A stretch of DNA of 64,000 bases from Hyphomicrobium zavarzinii ATCC 27496 (GCF_000383415.1 NZ_KB911256.1:372001-436000), one strand, 5' to 3'. Shown: positions 50,348 to 60,700, counted from the stretch's first letter. Translations and numbers: made by a program. The notes: generated by a model from the letters alone, not told the origin.

Positions 50348-51328
50348 ATGGTGACCAGCAACAAGATCGTGACTGCCGCGCTCGCTCTGCCCTTTCTGCT
50401 CACGGCGGCGCCGAAAGAGGCCAGCGCGCTGACCATCTTCGTCACGAACGAGAAAGAGAACACGGTCACGGTGCTCGACGAGTCTCTGAAGATCGTGAAG
50501 ACCATCAAGACCGGCATGCGGCCGCGCGGCATCCGCATCACGCCGGACTTCAAGGAGGTGCTCGTCTGCATCGGAGACGACAACCGCCTCGACGTCATCG
50601 ATACCGAGACGCTGGAAATCACCCGCACCTTGAACTCGGGGCCTGATCCCGAGCTCCTCGATGTCTCGCCGGACGGCAAGCGGATCTACATCGCCAACGA
50701 GGACGAGGGCTACGTCACCATCATGGAGCGGGCCGACGGCAAGGTGCTGGCGGAGGTGATGATCGGTGTCGAGCCCGAGGGCATGGCCGTCTCGCCAGAC
50801 AACAAGATCACCGTCGCCACGTCCGAGCAGACCAGCATGGCGCACGTCATCGACAACGAGACGTTCGACGTGCTCCAGAACATCCTGGTCGATACCCGCC
50901 CGCGCGAGGCTCAGTTCACTGTGGACGGCCGCCATGTGTGGGTCTCGGCCGAGATCGGTGGCACCGTCTCCGTCATCGACGCCAAGACCTACAAGGTGGT
51001 GAAGAAGTTCGGCTTCACGATTCCGGGCGTCAATCCGGAGCTGATCCAGCCCGTGGGCATCGAGATGTCGAAGGATGGTAAACACGCCTTCGTCGCCCTC
51101 AGCCACGCCAATCGCGTCGCCGTGGTCGACACCGAGACCTACGAGATCAAGCAGTACGTTCTCGTGGGTCAGCGGCCCTGGCACATGGCCGTTCACCCGG
51201 ACGGCTCGCAGCTTTTCGTGGCCAACGGCCTCACCAACGACATGACGGTGATCGATACGGCCACCCTGAAGCCGCTCCGCTCCGTGCCTGTAGGGCGCCT
51301 TCCGTGGGGCATTGCCATTAAGCCATAG
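50348..51328 (+). CDS. PQQ-catabolism-associated YVTN beta-propeller protein
   Basis: A 326-residue exported protein with a signal peptide (about 1-27, cleavage near KEASAL) followed by seven-bladed YVTN-type repeats: LTIFVTNEKENTVTVLDE, YIANEDEGYVTIMERADG, HVWVSAEIGGTVSVIDAKT, HAFVALSHANRVAVVDTET and QLFVANGLTNDMTVIDTAT. It matches the propeller family that accompanies PQQ alcohol dehydrogenases; its biochemical role is not established. The ATG at 50348 follows AGAAGG. An in-frame TTG at 50315 overlaps the previous stop and would disrupt the signal peptide. Confidence 0.88.
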   Translation: MVTSNKIVTAALALPFLLTAAPKEASALTIFVTNEKENTVTVLDESLKIVKTIKTGMRPRGIRITPDFKEVLVCIGDDNRLDVIDTETLEITRTLNSGPDPELLDVSPDGKRIYIANEDEGYVTIMERADGKVLAEVMIGVEPEGMAVSPDNKITVATSEQTSMAHVIDNETFDVLQNILVDTRPREAQFTVDGRHVWVSAEIGGTVSVIDAKTYKVVKKFGFTIPGVNPELIQPVGIEMSKDGKHAFVALSHANRVAVVDTETYEIKQYVLVGQRPWHMAVHPDGSQLFVANGLTNDMTVIDTATLKPLRSVPVGRLPWGIAIKP

Positions 51329-51415
51329 TGCCGGGCGTATCGGGAAAGTGATATCGTTACAACTATATGAGGCGCGACGGGGGTGTTATCCTGCGTCGCG
51401 AGGAGACTTGAGCCG

Positions 51416-52033
51416 ATGAAAATTCTTGTGGTCGATGATCACGCGGTGGTGCGGGAGGGGATCCGTCGCCTGCTCGCGACGATTTCCGGAGCGGAGATCC
51501 ACGAAGCGGCGAATGCGCAAGACGCGATGAACCTCTCTCGAACGGTCAATCCCGACGTGGTGGTGCTCGACATCAATCTCGACGGATCGAGCGGGCTAGA
51601 GCTGCTTCGCCGTCTCAAGGCGGAGAATGTCGCGGCCCGCATCGTGATGTTCACCATGCACTCCGAGCCGAGCTACGCCATGCGTGCGCTCAAGGCAGGT
51701 GCGGCCGGCTATGTCAGCAAGAGCGCCGAAGCGGGCGAACTCGTCACGGCGGTGAAGAAGATTGCATCCGGCGATCGTTATCTCGACCGCTCCATGGCGA
51801 GCGAGCTGGTGTTCAGCTCCGCATTCACCGAGGATCCGCTGCACAAGCTGTCGAACCGTGAGGTCGAGATTCTGCGCCTGCTCGGCGAAGGCAAGAGCCT
51901 CGCGGAGATCGCGGCAACCTTCGGTATCGCCTACAAGACGGTGGCGAACTCGTGCAGCCGCCTCAAGGAGAAGCTCGGCGTTGAGCGCACCGCCGATCTC
52001 ATCCGCCTCAGCGTCGAGCGCCGCATCCGGTAA
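51416..52033 (+). CDS. LuxR/NarL-type response regulator, second copy
   Basis: A 205-residue regulator with the same layout as the one at 45145: Asp52 in VVVLDINLDG, and HTH with KLSNREVEILRLLGEGKSLA and IAYKTVANSCSRLKEKL. Both have identical length and share long near-identical stretches (VLVVDDHAVVR, SSGLELLRRL-type, KAGAAGYVSKSA), so they are paralogues. It lies 87 bases after the beta-propeller gene and has AGGAG at good distance from this ATG. It lacks its own kinase in the window and probably shares the kinase at 43730 or answers another. Confidence 0.92.
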   Translation: MKILVVDDHAVVREGIRRLLATISGAEIHEAANAQDAMNLSRTVNPDVVVLDINLDGSSGLELLRRLKAENVAARIVMFTMHSEPSYAMRALKAGAAGYVSKSAEAGELVTAVKKIASGDRYLDRSMASELVFSSAFTEDPLHKLSNREVEILRLLGEGKSLAEIAATFGIAYKTVANSCSRLKEKLGVERTADLIRLSVERRIR

Positions 52034-52048
52034 GCGGAGGCGGCTCCC

Positions 52049-53401
52049 TCAGCGCGCGAGCCGCTCGCGCGTCAGCGTCTTCGCAAGCTCCACCGCGGGC
52101 TGGTCGAACGGGTCGAGGTTCAGAAGCCGCCCCGCCAGGATGGTCTCGATCATGAAGTGCATGAGCAGCGCTCCGATCGCGCGCTCGTCGAGCTTCTGAA
52201 TATCGAACGTGCGAACCGGCCTGCCAGCCTGGGTCAGCGCCTCCGCGATGGCGTGCGACTGCGCATCCACCACGTCGCCGATCGTCTTGCCGCCGAGGAA
52301 GCTCTGCCCCGCGAGCTTGGCCATCTCCGCGTCGAGCAGAGCGCCTTCGCCTGCACTCGCGACCCGGACCACGGTCACCGCGATCTCGCGCGGACCGTCC
52401 ATGAAGAGCTGAAGCTGGCTGTGCTGGTCCAGCGGCCCGAGGGCCGGGATGGGCGACGTGCCCTCGCCGCCCTTGCCGAGGCTCTCCGCCCAAAGCTGCA
52501 CGTACCATTCAGAAAAGCGGCCGAGCCGGTCGTTGTAGGGCATCATGACGAGCGTGCGGATGCCGCGCTCTTTCGAGAGGCCCACCGCCGTCGCAGCGCC
52601 GATCGCCGGAGCGAAGGCTGCGGGGAAGGACGCCGAGACGAGGCTGTCGATCACCTCCTGCGCACCCGCGCGGATCTTGCGGGCATCGAGCCCGCGCGCC
52701 AGCGCCGGCAGCAGGCCGACGTTCGTCAGGCACGAGAAGCGCCCGCCGATACCGGTGTGATGCTCCAGCATGGGAATGCCGAGGCTGCCGAGCAGCGCGC
52801 GCAGGCCGTTGCTCTTGCCCGGCTTGTCCGGCTCCGTGATGCCGAGGAACATCTGAGGAATACGGCTTTCGAGGCCTGCGGCTTTCACTGCCGACAACGT
52901 CGCGAGAAGCTGCGCAATGGTTTCTGTCGTGCCGCCCGACTTCGACGTGACGACGAAACGCGTCTTGTCGAGTTCGAGCCGGGCGAGACCAGCCGACAGC
53001 GTCAGCGGATCGAGATTGTCGTAGAAGCGCGTACGCGGGCGTGCCTTGTCGCCAGTCGCGCAGCAGGAGACGCCGGGAAGCCCCCACCCGCCGAACTGGG
53101 CGAGCGTCTGGCCGCCAAGGCCAGAGCCGCCGGTGCCGAAGAACACGATCGTCTCCGCGCCTTCGGACAGCTTGGCGAGCGCTGCCTCCGCCGCATCGAG
53201 ATCGGCCGTCTCCTCTGAGATCTTGAGCAGCGGAAGACGCCCGCTCGCATGATCCGCCTTGAGATCGTGGAGCGCTGGCCCGAGCTTCTCGAGCCAGCTT
53301 CCAAGCTCGGCCTCGGACAATCCGTTCTCGCCGATGGCGCCAGAAAGGCACCCGGCAATTGACTGGCGATAGGAGGGGGAGGAGGAGCTGGGCTTTGTCA
53401 T
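52049..53401 (-). CDS. pgi: Glucose-6-phosphate isomerase
   Basis: Interconverts glucose 6-phosphate and fructose 6-phosphate. The 450-residue product fits the shorter alphaproteobacterial form. SIS-domain motifs are FGTGGSGLGGQTLAQFGG (about residue 88) and VVTSKSGGTTETIAQLL (about 150), with the later FSEWYVQLWAESLGKGGEG and GPLDQHSQLQLFMDGP. An ATG four codons upstream (53413) is possible. It converges with the second response regulator gene, with 15 bases between stops. Confidence 0.93.
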   Translation of the reverse strand: MTKPSSSSPSYRQSIAGCLSGAIGENGLSEAELGSWLEKLGPALHDLKADHASGRLPLLKISEETADLDAAEAALAKLSEGAETIVFFGTGGSGLGGQTLAQFGGWGLPGVSCCATGDKARPRTRFYDNLDPLTLSAGLARLELDKTRFVVTSKSGGTTETIAQLLATLSAVKAAGLESRIPQMFLGITEPDKPGKSNGLRALLGSLGIPMLEHHTGIGGRFSCLTNVGLLPALARGLDARKIRAGAQEVIDSLVSASFPAAFAPAIGAATAVGLSKERGIRTLVMMPYNDRLGRFSEWYVQLWAESLGKGGEGTSPIPALGPLDQHSQLQLFMDGPREIAVTVVRVASAGEGALLDAEMAKLAGQSFLGGKTIGDVVDAQSHAIAEALTQAGRPVRTFDIQKLDERAIGALLMHFMIETILAGRLLNLDPFDQPAVELAKTLTRERLAR

Positions 53402-53525
53402 GGCATCCCGCATAACCGTTCGAGCGAGCGTGAGTTCCGCGGGAGGCGTAGCCGGTTTCGCAGCCCGCGCCAAGATGGTCGGTGAGGCATATGCCGAAAG
53501 ATTGGCGGTTCGGCAGCCTTTCACG

Positions 53526-53557
53526 AAAACGCCGCCCCGGTAGGATCGGAGCGGCGT
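53526..53557 (-). terminator. Intrinsic terminator of the M16 peptidase operon
   Basis: Read on the - strand: a 10-bp stem (ACGCCGCTCC with GGGGCGGCGT, one U-G pair) with a nine-base loop, followed by TTTTC. It lies just after the stop of the M16 peptidase gene at 53591. Confidence 0.8.
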
Positions 53558-53590
53558 CGATATTCTTGCAGGAAGTAGGGGCGAGCGCCC

Positions 53591-54961
53591 TCAGCCCTTC
53601 TTGTCGGCGGTGGCGGTCGCGGGCTGGCCGACGATCGTCACGATCATATTGTCGGTGTCGAGCAGCCGCTTGGCCACGCGCTTGGCGTCGTCCAGCGTGA
53701 TCGCCTCGATCATCTTGTTGCGGTTGTCGATGTACTCCGGGCCGAAGTCGTCCTCGAGCAGGCCCAGAAGCTGGCTCGCGATCTTGGAGTTGGTGTCGAA
53801 GCGCAGCGCATAGGAGCCGATGAGATACTTCTTCGCGTTCTCGAACTCGGTTGGCGTCGGCCCCTCGTCGGCGACGTGCTTCAGCTCCTTGCGGATCACG
53901 TCGAGCGACTGCTGGATCGCGTCCGCGCGGGTGGCGACGCCGCCGGTCAGGATGGACGTGTGCCGGAACGGCTGGATGTAGCTGTAGACCGAGTAGGCAA
54001 GCCCGCGCTTCTCACGCACCTCCTCCATCAGCCGCGAGGCGAAGCCGCCGCCGCCGATGAGCTGGTTCAGCACGAACGCGGCCATGAAGTCCGGGTCCTT
54101 GCGCGGCATGGCAGGCAGGCCGAACACGGCGACCGACTGCGGCACATCCATCGAGATCCACTTTTCCTTGCCGCCCGCCGCCGGCTTGGTCAGCGGCACC
54201 GGCGCGAGGCTCGCCTTCTCCGGCAGATCGCCGAAGACGTCGTCGAGAAGCTTGCCGAGCTGCTCCGGCGTAATGTCGCCGACGGCGACGACCTTGAGGT
54301 TGCTGCGGGCGAAGATGCGCTTGCGATAGGCTTCGAGGTCGTCGCGCGTGATCGCGTTGACGGTTGCCTCTGTACCCTGCGAGGGGCGGGAATAGCTGTG
54401 ACCGGCGAAGGCAACGGCGAACCACTCCTTGGCTGCCACCTTCTCGGGATCGCGGTCGGCGTAGACGAGGTTGGCGAGCAACTGACCGCGAATACGCTCC
54501 ACCGCATCCTGATCGAAGCGCGGCTTCGTCAGCGCCAGCTTGAGCAGCTTGGCGGATTCGTCGCGGTTCTGCGTCAGCGTCTCGAAATTCCCGTAGAACG
54601 CGTCGCGGCTGTCCTCGTAGCGCATGCGCATCGCGAGGCTTTCCATCTGCTCCTGGAAGTCGCTCGCCTGGATGTCGCCAGCGCCCTCGTCGAGCATGGC
54701 GGAGACGAAGTTCGCGACGCCGTCCTTGCCCTCGGGATCCTGCGAGTTGCCGCCTTCGAACGAGAACTTGAGGGCGAGCAGCGGATTTTCATGGGCTTCC
54801 ACAAGCCACGCCTGGATGCCGCCGGGGCTTTTTACGACTTCGATTTTCATGGCGTGAGCGGGCCTGGAGAATGTGAGGACAAGGGCGAGAACGAGCACGG
54901 TCAACGAGAGCGCGATGTCGATCCTGCCAACACGCACGATTGAACGCTGAAGCATAGCCAT
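53591..54961 (-). CDS. M16 family peptidase-like protein without the zinc motif
   Basis: A 456-residue exported protein of the M16 (pitrilysin/processing peptidase) fold, with a signal peptide at about 1-37. Where active members have HxxEH, it reads ANFVSAMLDEGAG, so the zinc ligands are missing. The C-terminal half keeps the EKRGLAYSVYSYIQPFRHTSILTGG signature and the glycine-rich IGGGGFASRLMEE. It directly follows the active M16 gene (66-base gap). Such active/inactive pairs usually assemble into a heterodimer. A second ATG lies two codons in (54955). Confidence 0.88.
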   Translation of the reverse strand: MAMLQRSIVRVGRIDIALSLTVLVLALVLTFSRPAHAMKIEVVKSPGGIQAWLVEAHENPLLALKFSFEGGNSQDPEGKDGVANFVSAMLDEGAGDIQASDFQEQMESLAMRMRYEDSRDAFYGNFETLTQNRDESAKLLKLALTKPRFDQDAVERIRGQLLANLVYADRDPEKVAAKEWFAVAFAGHSYSRPSQGTEATVNAITRDDLEAYRKRIFARSNLKVVAVGDITPEQLGKLLDDVFGDLPEKASLAPVPLTKPAAGGKEKWISMDVPQSVAVFGLPAMPRKDPDFMAAFVLNQLIGGGGFASRLMEEVREKRGLAYSVYSYIQPFRHTSILTGGVATRADAIQQSLDVIRKELKHVADEGPTPTEFENAKKYLIGSYALRFDTNSKIASQLLGLLEDDFGPEYIDNRNKMIEAITLDDAKRVAKRLLDTDNMIVTIVGQPATATADKKG

Positions 54962-55027
54962 TGAGCGGTCCTTAGAACTGCTTCTGGTAAAGTGCAGAGC
55001 GGTTATCGACAGGAAGCACCCGCGAAC

Positions 55028-56422
55028 CTACGAGCGGCTCTTGGAGGCAGGCTGCTCCGCGTGCGCACCCGCTTCCGGCGAGGGCGTGAGATAGCCCGTC
55101 ACCGAGCGGCGGATGTCGAGGTACGTGTTGGCCACCCGCTTGATGTCGTCGCCCGTCACCTTGGAGATCGCATCCGGCCAGCCCTCGATCTGCGCCACCG
55201 TGCGGCCGAGCGCGAGGCCCCAGCCGTAGCGCCGCGCGAGCGAAGCCTGGTCGTCGTTCTCGTAGATGTAGTCGGCGATGTAGCTGGATTTGGCACGCGT
55301 CAGCTCGGCATCGGTGACGCCGTTGTCGCGCAGCTCCTCCAGCACCTTGTCGATCGAGGCTTCGATCTTCGGCAGATCCGAAGGCTTGGCCGCTACCGCG
55401 TAGAGGCTGATCGATCCGCTGTCGAGGCCCGAGCCCGAGTAGCTGCCGCCGGCGGAGGAGGCGATCTTCTCCTCCACGACGAGCCGCTTGTAGATCCGGC
55501 TCGTGGCGCCATCCGCGGCGATCTTCATCAGGAGATCCAGGGCTTCCGCCTCGCCGGGCTTGGCCGTCGTATAGCTCGGCACGACGTAGTCGCGATGGAA
55601 CGACGCTTTGCCTGCGCGCGGATCGGAGTATTCGACACGCCGCGCTGCGCGCTGCGGGGGATCCTGTGGCCGCTCACGCGTGGCGCCGACCTGTGGGTTG
55701 GCCGGGATCTTTCCGTATGTCTTCTCGGCGAGGGCCTTCACCTCTTCCGCCGTCACGTCACCCGCCACCACCAGCACCGCGTTGTTGGGCGCGTAGAAGT
55801 GCTTGTAGAAGGTCATCGCGTCCTTGGGCGAGAGCTTCGCCATCTCGTGCTCCCAGCCGATCACCGGGATGCCGTAGGGATGCGAGTAGTAGAGCGCAGC
55901 GTTCATCTGCTCGTCCATGATCGCGGCCGGATTGTTCTCGATGCGGCTGCGGCGCTCCTCGAGGATCACGTCGCGCTCGGTAAGAACCTCTTTCTCGGTG
56001 AGCTTGAGGTTGACCATCCGGTCGGCCTCCATCTCCATCACCGTCTCGAGGCGATCCTTCGAGATGCGCTGGAAGTAGCTCGTCACGTCATGGCCGGTGA
56101 AGGCGTTGTCGTTGCCGCCGAGGCGCGCCACGATCTTCGAGAACTCACCGAGCGGGATCTTGTCGGTGGACTTGAACATCAGGTGCTCGAGGAAGTGCGC
56201 GATGCCGGACACGCCCTTCGGCTCGTCAGCCGCGCCGACCTTGTACCAGACCATGTGCGTGACGACGGGCGCGCGGTGATCGGGAATGACCACCACCTGC
56301 ATACCGTTGGCGAGCTTGAACTCGCTGGTGCGCGGCTGGGCTTGGATTTGAGAAGGCACGATGGCAAGCATGATCGAGGCGACCCAGATAAGAAGGCGCG
56401 AAACGCCCGGTGAATGCATCAT
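55028..56422 (-). CDS. M16 family zinc peptidase
   Basis: A 464-residue exported metallopeptidase. After a signal peptide (about 1-28, near IQAQPR) comes the inverted zinc motif HFLEH in GVSGIAHFLEHLMFKST (about residue 75), with the third ligand Glu about 75 residues later in VLTERDVILEERRSR. The C-terminal half has YSDPRAGKASFHRDYVVPSY. The ATG at 56422 has GAGG at good distance; an upstream in-frame ATG at 56500 lacks support. With its inactive partner downstream it likely degrades or processes peptides in the periplasm. Confidence 0.92.
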   Translation of the reverse strand: MMHSPGVSRLLIWVASIMLAIVPSQIQAQPRTSEFKLANGMQVVVIPDHRAPVVTHMVWYKVGAADEPKGVSGIAHFLEHLMFKSTDKIPLGEFSKIVARLGGNDNAFTGHDVTSYFQRISKDRLETVMEMEADRMVNLKLTEKEVLTERDVILEERRSRIENNPAAIMDEQMNAALYYSHPYGIPVIGWEHEMAKLSPKDAMTFYKHFYAPNNAVLVVAGDVTAEEVKALAEKTYGKIPANPQVGATRERPQDPPQRAARRVEYSDPRAGKASFHRDYVVPSYTTAKPGEAEALDLLMKIAADGATSRIYKRLVVEEKIASSAGGSYSGSGLDSGSISLYAVAAKPSDLPKIEASIDKVLEELRDNGVTDAELTRAKSSYIADYIYENDDQASLARRYGWGLALGRTVAQIEGWPDAISKVTGDDIKRVANTYLDIRRSVTGYLTPSPEAGAHAEQPASKSRS

Positions 56423-56659
56423 ATGATCCTCGGTGGCGAGAGATCGCGGGGCAATCTGGCCATCCGGCGCCGACCGGAATGAGCAGAAAAACGATTGCAC
56501 GAGATCTCGGCATTCGTGGCTCTGTTGTCAAATGACAACCCGTTCATGTGCCGGTGAACAGCCGCATGTGATTGGCTGATAAAGATCTGGTAAAAATAGC
56601 AAATTGAGGCGGTCGCCGCGCGTGCGGGCGGCGCGGAAGGAGAAAAGCGGACGGACGCG

Positions 56660-57136
56660 CTACTCGTCGTCGTCCTCGCTCCCTTTATTCCATTGCTGGA
56701 TAGCCGTGAGCACCGAGCCGCGGCACGGTCCCAGCGGACCCGACGCGAGATCCGCGTTGTCGTCGCCGCGCGCCTTCGCCTCGTCGTAGTTCTTCTTGCA
56801 GTACTCGGCCTGCTGCCGCTCGAGCTCTGCCCGGTTGGTTTTCGCCTTGCGGTCGGGATCGTCCACCAATGCCGTGACGTCGTTGGCGACGGCTTCGGCC
56901 GGTGCGCCGGGCTCGGGCACGCGCTCCAGATTGGGCGGCATGACGAGCGGTGCGCGCTCCGCCATCTTGGGCTCGGCGGACTTGGATTTGAGATTGTTGA
57001 GGCCCACGGCGTCGAAAAGCTTGCCATTGAGCTCCACGTCATCGGCCGAGCAGGCGCCGAGGCTCAGCGCGACAGGAACGACGATGGCTCCCGCCCAACG
57101 CTTAACGGCTCGCCTGCTGATCAAGCTCGTGATCAT
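56660..57136 (-). CDS. Lipoprotein of unknown function
   Basis: A 158-residue protein with a signal peptide ending in a lipobox (LSLGAC, Cys about residue 29). The mature part begins SADDVELNGKLFDAVGLNNLK, has a proline-rich middle with PLVMPPNLERVPEPG, and a charged end with two cysteines (EYCKKNYDEAK and GPCRGSVL) and an acidic tail. It resembles proteins conserved next to lspA and M16 peptidases in the order, but I cannot name a function. The ATG at 57136 is chosen for the signal peptide. Confidence 0.78.
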   Translation of the reverse strand: MITSLISRRAVKRWAGAIVVPVALSLGACSADDVELNGKLFDAVGLNNLKSKSAEPKMAERAPLVMPPNLERVPEPGAPAEAVANDVTALVDDPDRKAKTNRAELERQQAEYCKKNYDEAKARGDDNADLASGPLGPCRGSVLTAIQQWNKGSEDDDE

Positions 57137-57228
57137 GATAGATCGCTCGCCCCTTGTTGCGCCCATTCACCGAGTTGGACTTAGTCCCTTTGATGAACCA
57201 TGCAAATCCGCGCTTCTGATACGCCGGG

Positions 57229-57759
57229 CTACCGCGGGTTTGCGGCGTCATTGCGACTCCCTGGGAACGAGTCATACAAGAGCGCTACAACCCCGGCAAC
57301 AATCGCCACGTCGGCGATGTTGAAGACGTACCAGTAAAATCCGAATGCGTGCAGAGAGAAGAAGTCTGCAACCCCTCCGATAAGTATGCGATCGAGCCCG
57401 TTGGCCAGGGCTCCGCCGATGATGAGGCCGAGCGCCCACGCCATCAGGCGTCCCGTCCCGGCTGCGGCCAGCCACGCCCACAGGGCCGCCGAGGCCACCA
57501 CCGCAAACAAAGCAAGAACGATCTGCCAGGTGTAGGTGGACTGGTCGAGCATCGAGTAGCTGATGCCGGTATTCTTGACGAACACCAGATCGAGGAACGG
57601 GGTGACCGTCACCCGCCCCTTCTCGGCGATTTGGTAGACCAGCAGCATCCACCACTTGTGCGCCTGGTCGATGACGAAGGTCACCGCCGCGATCTTGAGC
57701 GCGAGCGACGAGTAGGGACCCCACAGATAGCGCGAGAAGCCGCCAGCCGGTGCCGTCAT
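57229..57759 (-). CDS. lspA: Lipoprotein signal peptidase
   Basis: Membrane aspartyl peptidase that removes signal peptides from prolipoproteins. The 176-residue protein has four membrane helices. Catalytic aspartates are in [20 protein letters not shown] and [12 protein letters not shown], and the N-terminal half has [10 protein letters not shown] and [13 protein letters not shown]. Its start overlaps the end of ileS by four bases, the classical ileS-lspA coupling. Confidence 0.95.
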   Translation of the reverse strand: MTAPAGGFSRYLWGPYSSLALKIAAVTFVIDQAHKWWMLLVYQIAEKGRVTVTPFLDLVFVKNTGISYSMLDQSTYTWQIVLALFAVVASAALWAWLAAAGTGRLMAWALGLIIGGALANGLDRILIGGVADFFSLHAFGFYWYVFNIADVAIVAGVVALLYDSFPGSRNDAANPR

Positions 57760-60700
57760 GCCGCGCCCCGCGCATCGAGTTCACGCACGGCGGCCGCATC
57801 GCGGGCTGAGAGATCCGGATAGCTGGGGTCGGACCCGACATCCGTCGTGATGCGCCATGAGCGCGCGCACTTGCGCCCTTCCGCGCGCGTCGGCACGACG
57901 CCGACGCCCGGCACGTCGGGAAGCGTGAAGGCGTTTTCCGGGGCGAGCTTGCGAACGAGCGTCGCGCTGCTGGTGATGGAGATCTCGGCGAGGTCGACGT
58001 CCTGGATCGCTTCCAGCGTGGCGACGTCTGTGACGAAGACCTCGGGCGCCGCCTCGAGGCTCGATCCGATGCGCTTGGCCGCGCGCTCGAGTTCGAGCGC
58101 GCCCGTCACCACGCGGCGCACGGCACGCACGCGCTCCCATTTTTCGGCGAGCGCGTCGTCGCGCCAGGACTCAGGCACCTCCGGGAAGGTTTCGAGATGC
58201 ACGCTGCGCTCCGCGCCGTAACGGTGGATCCAGGCTTCTTCGGCCGTGAACGACAGGATCGGCGCGAGCCAGGAGGTCACGCAGCCGAAGATCTGGTCGA
58301 TCACCGTCAGGCAGGCCCGCCGCTTCACGCTCGAATAGGCGTCGCAGTAGAGGGTGTCCTTGCGGATATCGAAGTAGAAGGCGGAGAGGTCCGTATTCAT
58401 GAACGGCGAGAGAGCGGCCACGACACCGCGATAGTCGTAGCTCGCGTAGGCGGCGCGCACGTCGCGGTTGAGCTCCCACAGCCTGTGCAGCATGAGACGT
58501 TCGAGCTCGGGCAGCTCTGCGCGGGCGATCTGCAGCTCCGGAGAGAAGTAGTGCAGCGCGCCCAGCATCCAGCGGAGCGTGTTCCGAAGCTTGCGATAGG
58601 CTTCCGCGGCCGACTGCACGATGGCCGGTCCGAAACGGATGTCGTTCGTCGTGTCGGCGGACGCTACCCAGAGGCGCAGGATGTCCGCGCCCGAGGTCTT
58701 CATCACGTCCTGGGGCGAGAGCACGTTGCCCTTCGACTTCGACATCTTCTCATCCCCCTTCTCGTCGAGGATGAAGCCGTGCGTCAGCACCACGTCATAG
58801 GGCGCGCGCCCGCGTGTGCCGCAGGATTCGAGCAGCGAGGAGTGGAACCAGCCGCGATGCTGGTCCGAGCCCTCAAGATACATCACCCGGTCCTGTCCGC
58901 CGTCGCGAACCCGTTCGATGCCCGCGAGGCCGGGGAACTGCTCGGGATCGTCCAGCACGAACGCGTGCGTGGAGCCCGAGTCGAACCACACGTCGAGCAC
59001 GTCGCGCACCTGCTCCCACTCGGCGGGATCGTACTTAGGCTTGAGGAAGCGCTCGGCCGACCCGGCCGCGAACCACGCGTCGGCTCCCTCCTTGGCGAAG
59101 GCGTCGGCGATGGCGGCGTTGACGGCCTCGTCACGCAGGATGTCGCCTTCCTTGTGGCCGTCGTGATCGCGCTTCGAGACGAACACGGTGATCGGAACGC
59201 CCCACGCGCGCTGGCGCGAGACGACCCAATCGGGACGGTTGGCGATCATGCCGTTGATACGGTTCTCGCCCGTCTCCGGCACCCATTCCGTCGCCTGGAT
59301 CTCGGAGAGCGCGACCTGGCGCAGCGTGCGCTTGTCCGCGCCGAAGCCCTTGTCCATCGCGATGAACCACTGCGGCGTGTTGCGGAAGATGATGGGTTTC
59401 TTCGAGCGCCACGAGTGCGGATACTGGTGCTTGAGACGGCCACGCGCGATGATGTTGCCCGCTTCGCTGAGCGCCTTGATCACCGCGTCGTTCGCGTCGC
59501 CCTTGTCGCCGTTTTCCTTCAGTACGCGCTTGCCGGTGAAGCCGGGGGCTTCCTTCGTCAGCACGCCATCGGCATCGACGGTGAATGGGATCGTGGTGTC
59601 GATGCCGCGATCGCGCAGCGCCTTCTGGTTCGCGATCCAGATGTTGTAGTCGTCCGCGCCGTGGCCGGGCGCCGTGTGCACGAAGCCGGTACCCGTGTCG
59701 TCAGTCACATGATCGCCGTCGAGCAGCGGCACGTCGAAGTCATAGCCGAGCGCGGCTAGCGGATGCTTCGCAACGAGGCCTTTGAGATCATCGGCAGCAA
59801 CGGCGCTGCGGCGCTCGAAAGCTTCAACCTTTGCGGCCTTCATCACGTCGGCCGCGAGCTTGTCGGCAAGGATCAGCTTGTCGCCGGCCTTCGCCCAGTT
59901 GCCCTCCGGCGCGGCCGTGATTTCATAGAGACCGTAGTCGATCTTGGACGAGAAGCTGATGGCGCGGTTGCCCGGAAGCGTCCAGGGCGTCGTGGTCCAG
60001 ATCACGACGTTGGCGTCTTTGGGGAGATCGCCGGACTTCACCGGAAACTTCACCCACACCATGTCGCTCTGATAGTCCTGGTACTCGACCTCCGCTTCCG
60101 CGAGCGCGGTCTTCTCGACAACGCTCCACATCACGGGCTTCGAGCCGCGATAGAGCAGGCCGTTGGCGGCGAACTTCATCAGCTCGGAGGCGATCGTCGC
60201 CTCCGCGGCATAGCTCATGGTGAGGTACGGGTTCGCCCAGTCGCCGATCACGCCGAGCCGCTTGAATTCCTCGCGCTGCACGTCCACCCACGTCTCCGCG
60301 AAGCGGCGGCATTCGTCGCGAAACGCATTGATGGCGGCCGGATCGGAGAAGTTCGGCTTTTCCTTGCCCTTCGCGCGGTACTGCTCCTCGATCTTCCACT
60401 CGATCGGCAGGCCGTGGCAGTCCCAGCCCGGCACGTAGTTGGAATCGAAGCCCAGCATCTGCTGGCTCTTCACCACCAGGTCCTTCAGGATCTTGTTCAG
60501 CGCGTGCCCGATGTGGATGTGCCCGTTGGCGTAGGGAGGCCCGTCGTGCAGCACGAACTTGGGACGGCCCTTGGACGCTTCACGCAGCTCTTTGTAGAGG
60601 TCGCGCTCCTGCCAGCGGGCGAGGATCTTGGGCTCGAGGTCCGGGAGGCCCGCCCGCATCGGAAAATCGGTCTGCGGCAGGTTGAGCGTCTGGCTCCAGT

